This document shows, piece by piece, positions 6,328 to 7,793 of a stretch of DNA of 7,793 nucleotides (its first letter is position 1; each line of letters starts with the position of its first letter). The stretch spans positions 1-7,793 of the forward strand of contig QHYA01000246.1 of NCBI GenBank assembly GCA_003223995.1, written 5' to 3'. Under the pieces are notes generated by a model. That model saw only the letters and a program-made list of their open reading frames with translations, was not told where the DNA came from and made no database searches. The DNA comes from Acidobacteriota bacterium (lineage in GTDB: Bacteria > Acidobacteriota > Polarisedimenticolia > QHYA01). Position numbers and translations under genes: made by a program.

Positions 6328-7793
6328 CCCCGCAGCCGTCCCTGGAAGGAGCGCACGATCAGGACCGGGCGATTGTCCGTCCGGTCGAGCAGTCGGGCGA
6401 GCAGCCCCTCCAGGCTTGGGCGTCCCCTGCGCGGAGGGAGAGGGGTTCCGAGCACGAGCAGGCCCGGGTCCCAGCTCTTGATCTCAGCCTCGATCTCCGC
6501 GAGCACATCGCCCGAGCGGATCGCGCTGCGCGCTGGCACGCCGATGAGGGAGAGGGTCCGAGCGCCGGCATCGAGGAACCTCTGGGCCGCTCGCGTCTCG
6601 GGCTTGCCCGATTCTCCCCGAACGATCGTCAGGATCTCTGCCTCCGCTCCCAGGTGGCGAGCGAGGCGGCCCGCGAAGAGAACGTCTTCCTTGCCCGGCT
6701 CACCGACAGCGACGCAGATCAGGACCCGCGACGGAATGGGACGATCCGCGGCGGAGGGGGGAACGAGCATCAGGTGATGCTCTCCCGCCTGCAGCAGCAG
6801 CTCGGCCGTCTCGACGCGCTCGGAAGCGGGCGGCTCGATGACGAGCAGGTCGTAGGGATGGCGGTCCGCTTCCGCGGCCACCGCTTCCCCGTGCGAATCG
6901 GGGGAGGACCGGAAATCAATCGAGGCCATTCCGCTGCCGAGGCTCTCGCGCGCCCGCTGGAGCTGCTCGGCGGCCGCCGCCTCTTCGGCGCCGTGTGCGA
7001 GGATCGTGACACGCGCGTGGGCGAGGCGGGCGATCTGCGCACCCACCGCGAGCGCCCCCTTCGATCCGGCCGCGCCGTCGGTGGAGATGAGAAGATTGAG
7101 GCCGGGGTGTGTCAGGGCGTGCACTCGACGGACGCCGACCCAGACGGTGTCTCCTTCGCGCAGCGGCCAGCGGCGGGCCTGGTGCTGCGAGCGGCTGGCC
7201 TCGATGAGGACGAAGTGTCCCCCGTAGGGCGCAGGTGGAGAGATCGGCCGCACGCCCGGCATCGGCGGCAGTCTCAGCCTCAGCCGCTCGATCGACCCGG
7301 CGAAGCTCGATTCCTCGACAACCGCCTCTCCGAGCAATGGATGGGAAAGCGCCTCGGGGGAATCCTTGACCGCCACCTCCTCCGGCCGGAAAAGGACCTG
7401 GATTCGCCGCACCTGACCGTTGCCGGGCGTCAGTGTGCCGATGGGGAAGTTCAGCGGTCCCAGGCGAACCCCCTCCGAGGTCCCTTCGCCGACCATCAGG
7501 TTCGCCGTACCGAGGAACGTCGCGACGAACTCCGTCTGCGGGCGGAGGTACAGCTCATCTGGAGGGCCGACCTCCAGCAGCCGGCCGAAGTTCATGATGC
7601 CGATGCGATCGGCCAGCTCGAAGGCCTCCTCCTGGTCGTGAGTCACGAAGATCGTTGCGACCTTCAGCTCCCGCTGGATCGAGCGGATCGTCCGGCGCAG
7701 CTCCGAGCGGATCTTCGCGTCGAGCGCGCCGAACGGCTCGTCGAGCAGCAGGACCTCCGGTCTGTGGGCGAGGGCTCGGGCGAGGGCCACTCG
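6324..7793 (-). CDS. cysA: Sulfate ABC transporter ATPase CysA with C-terminal tandem USP-like domains (5' partial)
   Basis: The ATP-hydrolysing subunit of the sulfate importer. The gene enters from the right edge, so Walker A, the Q-loop and most of the signature motif are outside. Counting from the codon at 7790, the visible part has RVALARAL (tail of the signature), Walker B VLLLDEP (13-19), D-loop GALDA (21-25) and the H-loop His51 in FVTHDQEEA. A TOBE/regulatory region follows (about 90-225; VLFRPEEVAV, SFAGSIERLRLRLP, GDTVWVGVRRVH). E. coli CysA ends about here. This protein goes on for about 255 more residues with two USP-like units: about 231-345 (LLISTDGAAGSKGALAVGAQ ... YDLLVIEP ... 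HHLMLVPP) and about 354-480 (VLICVAVGEPGKEDVLFAGR ... PGLLVLGTP ... LLDRTDNRPVLIVR). The usual USP ATP motif (GxxGx9G[S/T]) is not clear in either. The fusion is one continuous frame with no sign of a frameshift. The stop overlaps the sbp ATG. Estimated full length is about 630 residues. Confidence 0.93.
   Translation of the reverse strand, partial: RVALARALAHRPEVLLLDEPFGALDAKIRSELRRTIRSIQRELKVATIFVTHDQEEAFELADRIGIMNFGRLLEVGPPDELYLRPQTEFVATFLGTANLMVGEGTSEGVRLGPLNFPIGTLTPGNGQVRRIQVLFRPEEVAVKDSPEALSHPLLGEAVVEESSFAGSIERLRLRLPPMPGVRPISPPAPYGGHFVLIEASRSQHQARRWPLREGDTVWVGVRRVHALTHPGLNLLISTDGAAGSKGALAVGAQIARLAHARVTILAHGAEEAAAAEQLQRARESLGSGMASIDFRSSPDSHGEAVAAEADRHPYDLLVIEPPASERVETAELLLQAGEHHLMLVPPSAADRPIPSRVLICVAVGEPGKEDVLFAGRLARHLGAEAEILTIVRGESGKPETRAAQRFLDAGARTLSLIGVPARSAIRSGDVLAEIEAEIKSWDPGLLVLGTPLPPRRGRPSLEGLLARLLDRTDNRPVLIVRSFQGRLRG

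Overview
This is a high-GC window, probably from an environmental bacterium. No marker gene places it taxonomically. The cell plan looks diderm-like because there is a secreted sulfate-binding protein with a signal peptide, but that is inference.

Nearly everything from 7793 down to 739 lies on the minus strand and reads as one long run of genes. It starts with cysA, the sulfate-importer ATPase, whose 5' end is outside the window. Next come sbp (periplasmic sulfate-binding protein), a ~200-nt spacer with a 15-nt tandem repeat, cysT and cysW (the two permeases), a membrane sensor histidine kinase, and an OmpR-type response regulator. Junctions are tight: 4 nt overlap at cysA/sbp, 28 nt overlap at cysT/cysW, 47 nt between cysW and the kinase, and 10 nt between the kinase reading and the regulator. 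The layout suggests a sulfate uptake operon carrying its own two-component system, similar in logic to Pst with PhoRB. The cysA product is unusual: after the normal ATPase and TOBE regions it continues into about 250 residues that look like two tandem universal-stress-protein (USP) domains.

Two genes are broken in the same way. In sbp and in the kinase, the sequence jumps from one conserved block to a later one in another frame. Each jump loses roughly 100-110 nt that every family member needs: the first sulfate-binding motif in Sbp, and the DxGxG/G2 ATP lid in the kinase. These are either real deletions or assembly faults. If real, importer and sensor are both inactive. The other genes (cysT, cysW, regulator, visible cysA) are full length or intact.

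The left end (1-738) is different in character. It has a possible 3' end of a plus-strand membrane protein (2-88) and a cluster of short palindromes and hairpins at 173-279, including an imperfect integron attC-like structure. A small plus-strand membrane protein of unknown function (287-649) starts 7 nt after that structure. A perfect 12-bp stem-loop at 681-709 separates this gene from the convergent regulator gene.
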